In this document: in pieces, positions 39,355 to 41,817 of the stretch
Layout of the letters: every line of letters starts with the position of its first letter
How positions within the stretch are numbered: the stretch's first letter is position 1
Source of the DNA: Nevskia soli
GTDB lineage: Bacteria; Pseudomonadota; Gammaproteobacteria; Nevskiales; Nevskiaceae
Length of the DNA stretch: 41,817 bases
Reading direction: 5' to 3'
Assembly: GCA_026224805.1 (NCBI GenBank)
Contig: JAMFRN010000008.1
Span: 1-41,817, forward strand
Made by a program: the position numbers and the translations under genes
The notes under the pieces: generated by a model
What the model was told of the DNA's origin: nothing
What the model saw: the letters and a program-made list of their open reading frames with translations, nothing else
The model's database searches: none

Positions 39355-40440
39355 ATGTCCGATTTAGCCTTTCTTGAAACCGCGCTCGGCCGCTACGTCG
39401 ATCCCCTGCTGGGCCGCGATCTGCAGTCCGCCGGCGTGGTGCTCCGTATCGAGCTGGAGGGTTCGCGGGCCCGCGTGCATGTCGAACTGGGTTTCCCCGC
39501 GGCTGGCTATGTCGAGACGCTGTCGGCGCAGCTGCGGCAGCACCTGGCGGCGAGCCGTCCCGGCCTGGAGGTGGAAGTCAGCGTCGGCTGGCAGATCGCG
39601 CCGCATGCGGTGCAGAAAGGCTTGCAGCCCCTGCCCGGCGTGAAGAACATCATTGCCGTGGCCTCCGGCAAGGGCGGCGTGGGCAAGTCCACTGTGGCGG
39701 TGAATTTCGCCCTGGCGCTGCAGGCGGAGGGAGCGCGGGTCGGCATTCTCGACGCCGACCTGTACGGCCCCAGCCAGCCGCTGATGCTGGGCAGCCGCGA
39801 GCGCCCGACCTCGCCGGATGGCCGCCGCATGCACCCGATCCAGGCCCACGGCCTGCAGGCCATGTCGATCGGCTTCCTGCTCGATTCGGACGCGCAGCCA
39901 ACCATCTGGCGCGGCCCGATGGCGACGCAGGCGCTGTGGCAGCTGCTCACCGAGACGGTGTGGGACGAGCTGGACTACCTGGTGGTGGACATGCCGCCGG
40001 GCACCGGCGACATCCAGCTGTCGCTGTCGCAGAAGGTGCCGGTGGCCGGCAGCGTGGTGGTGACCACGCCGCAGGACGTGGCCCTGCTCGATGCGCGCAA
40101 GGGACTGGAGATGTTCCGCAAGGTCGGCATTCCGGTGCTGGGCATCGTCGAGAACATGAGCACGCATCTGTGCAGCAACTGCGGGCACGAGGAGGCGATC
40201 TTCGGCTCCGGCGGCGGCGAGCGTCTGGCCCGCGATGCCGGCACCGAACTGCTCGGCAAGCTGCCGCTGGATATCCGCATCCGCCAGCACGCAGACAGCG
40301 GCAATCCAACTGTCGCCGCCGATCCGGAAAGCGCGCTGGCGCATCGCTATCGTGATATTGCACGGCTTGCCGCGGCGCGCCTGGCTTACGGGGAAGCGGC
40401 CGATGCCGCGTTCCCGAGCATTGCCATCGCCGAGGATTGA
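39355..40440 (+). CDS. mrp: Iron-sulfur cluster carrier ApbC/Mrp
   Basis: This ParA/MinD-type P-loop ATPase carries and transfers [4Fe-4S] clusters. The 361-residue protein has an N-terminal DUF59-like domain (about 1-85), the deviant Walker A GKGGVGKST near residue 105, DADLYGPSQPLMLG, DYLVVDMPPGTGDIQLSL, and the cluster-binding CSNC in HLCSNCGHEE near 270. The start is ATG 39355; two in-frame or near starts upstream lack ribosome-binding support. It is divergent from metG, and dcd follows 66 bases later. Confidence 0.94.
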   Translation: MSDLAFLETALGRYVDPLLGRDLQSAGVVLRIELEGSRARVHVELGFPAAGYVETLSAQLRQHLAASRPGLEVEVSVGWQIAPHAVQKGLQPLPGVKNIIAVASGKGGVGKSTVAVNFALALQAEGARVGILDADLYGPSQPLMLGSRERPTSPDGRRMHPIQAHGLQAMSIGFLLDSDAQPTIWRGPMATQALWQLLTETVWDELDYLVVDMPPGTGDIQLSLSQKVPVAGSVVVTTPQDVALLDARKGLEMFRKVGIPVLGIVENMSTHLCSNCGHEEAIFGSGGGERLARDAGTELLGKLPLDIRIRQHADSGNPTVAADPESALAHRYRDIARLAAARLAYGEAADAAFPSIAIAED

Positions 40441-40506
40441 GTTCTGCGGCCAGGATCGGTTTGCGGCAACAACATCGCAACGAATGCGGGTATTCAGGCG
40501 GAAACA

Positions 40507-41073
<567 letters not shown>

Positions 41074-41325
41074 CGGACTATTGCCCCGCTTGGAGTTTGA
41101 CTGAAGATTTCCGTCTTAAATTCGAAATTACCCCGATTGAAACCGATTGCTGGAAGGATCTGCCCCCCCCCACAAAGGGTCTGGCGACATTCGCTAGATC
41201 AAGGAACATCAGGCATGGATCCCGCGTGTTTAGTTCTTTTTTGACGATGTATCACGGTATATTGGCGCGATTTTCTGAATGTCCTGTTATTAACTGTTTT
41301 ATTAATGTGATTCGCGCCTAAATTA
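41074..41325. other. AT-rich gap before surface-sugar gene, with C9 tract
   Basis: This 252-base region lacks a convincing gene. It holds nine consecutive C (41163-41171), which is unusual in a non-coding stretch of this genome. TTGACG (41241) and TATATT (41258) are promoter-like but only 11 bases apart, so they cannot pair. The fall in GC here, continuing into the next gene, suggests the edge of a foreign polysaccharide locus. Confidence 0.4.
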
Positions 41326-41817
41326 ATGAATATTCTTGTAACGGGGCTGGGTGGATTTGTCGGCTCCTGGATTGGCGCCCAACGCAATGTATTGGGGTTG
41401 CAATTCAATGGCAGTGATGTGGACTTGTGCGATACCGCAAAGCTGTCGCAAGCGATCGATGCCATAAGACCGGACGCTGTCATTCACCTGGCGGCACAAA
41501 GCCATGTGCAGGAATCGTTTCGAGATCCTGAGCATACTTATGCCGTGAATTTCGATGGGACGCGCAACCTGCTCCGGGCGCTCAAAGGCACTGGGTTTTC
41601 GGGCCGCTTCCTGTATGTCAGCAGTGCGGATATTTATGGTGCGGTTGAGGAGGGAAGGCTGCCGATCAGTGAAGAATACCTGCCTCGACCGCGCAATCCA
41701 TATGCGGTTAGCAAGGTCGCTGCCGAGGCGCTTTGTTATCAATGGTCGCAGTCCGAGGGACTGGATTGCGTGATCGCCCGGCCATTCAACCATATTGGTC
41801 CGGGTCAGAGTCCGAGC
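41326..41817 (+). CDS. NAD-dependent epimerase/dehydratase, Rmd-like (partial)
   Basis: The gene runs off the window after 164 codons. The product starts with the Rossmann motif MNILVTGLGGFVGSWI and shows VIHLAAQSHVQESFRDPEHT, NFDGTRNLLRALK, FLYVSSADIYG, the catalytic Tyr/Lys in LPRPRNPYAVSKVAAEALC, and IARPFNHIGPGQ. The last motif and overall pattern match GDP-4-keto-6-deoxy-D-mannose reductase (Rmd), which makes GDP-D-rhamnose for surface glycans. GDP-mannose 4,6-dehydratase is the main alternative. Its codon use is less GC-rich than its neighbours, which suggests transfer. Confidence 0.82.
   Translation, partial: MNILVTGLGGFVGSWIGAQRNVLGLQFNGSDVDLCDTAKLSQAIDAIRPDAVIHLAAQSHVQESFRDPEHTYAVNFDGTRNLLRALKGTGFSGRFLYVSSADIYGAVEEGRLPISEEYLPRPRNPYAVSKVAAEALCYQWSQSEGLDCVIARPFNHIGPGQSPS

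Overview
The window reads as a stretch of a high-GC gammaproteobacterial chromosome. Most genes are housekeeping genes with strong GC-ending codon bias. The combination of an xseB-ispA-dxs gene set, adjacent parE/parC, EpmB, a FimX-like protein, a soluble RnfB-like ferredoxin beside nth, and a one-gene sulfite reductase paired with DUF934 fits Nevskiales/Solimonadaceae or a Xanthomonadales relative. That assignment is inferred from gene content only.

Layout. 37-4547 (minus): a dRS3-like repeat, the molybdopterin genes moaA-moaD-moaE-moaC, and a sulfite reductase hemoprotein with a DUF934 partner. 4723-8185: cysB divergent from a TauE/SafE sulfite/sulfonate exporter, then cysG, which makes the siroheme the reductase needs. 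Together these form an assimilatory sulfur cluster. 8182-12789 (minus): xseB, ispA and dxs, with ispA and dxs separated by about 1.5 kb holding a Phd antitoxin, a truncated VapC toxin and a hicAB pair whose hicA is frameshifted. 12931-14345 (plus): a membrane protein, an ECF sigma factor and its presumed anti-sigma factor. 14407-16025 (minus): hipBA with a 38-bp perfect palindrome at its promoter. 16142-20582 (plus): parE and parC (topoisomerase IV), preceded by a well-formed sigma-70 promoter whose spacer carries a LexA-box-like palindrome. 20642-21565: htpX.

21566-28431 is an accessory island. It holds a truncated Fic gene, a parDE toxin-antitoxin pair, a truncated antitoxin, a poly-serine repeat lipoprotein, a tRNA-Ser(UGA) with an imperfect acceptor stem, an exosortase with an EpsI-like partner, an intact IS3-family element with a 3-bp target duplication, and a decayed partial copy of rfbD. 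The real rmlD/rmlC/rmlA/rmlB (rfbDCAB) dTDP-rhamnose genes follow. They are co-directional with a FimX-like c-di-GMP receptor, epmB, nth, an rnfB-like ferredoxin, a small unknown gene and metG (28432-39224, all minus). metG is divergent from mrp/apbC and dcd. The window ends inside a GDP-4-keto-6-deoxymannose-reductase-like gene, probably the start of another cell-surface sugar locus.

Most notable: a candidate SOS promoter in front of topoisomerase IV; at least five intact or broken toxin-antitoxin/Fic loci in about 13 kb; an exosortase pair with no sorting substrate beside it; a tRNA-Ser with two acceptor mispairs; a partial rfbD duplication; and a palindromic repeat translated inside metG. 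All calls come from reading the sequence; no database search was possible.
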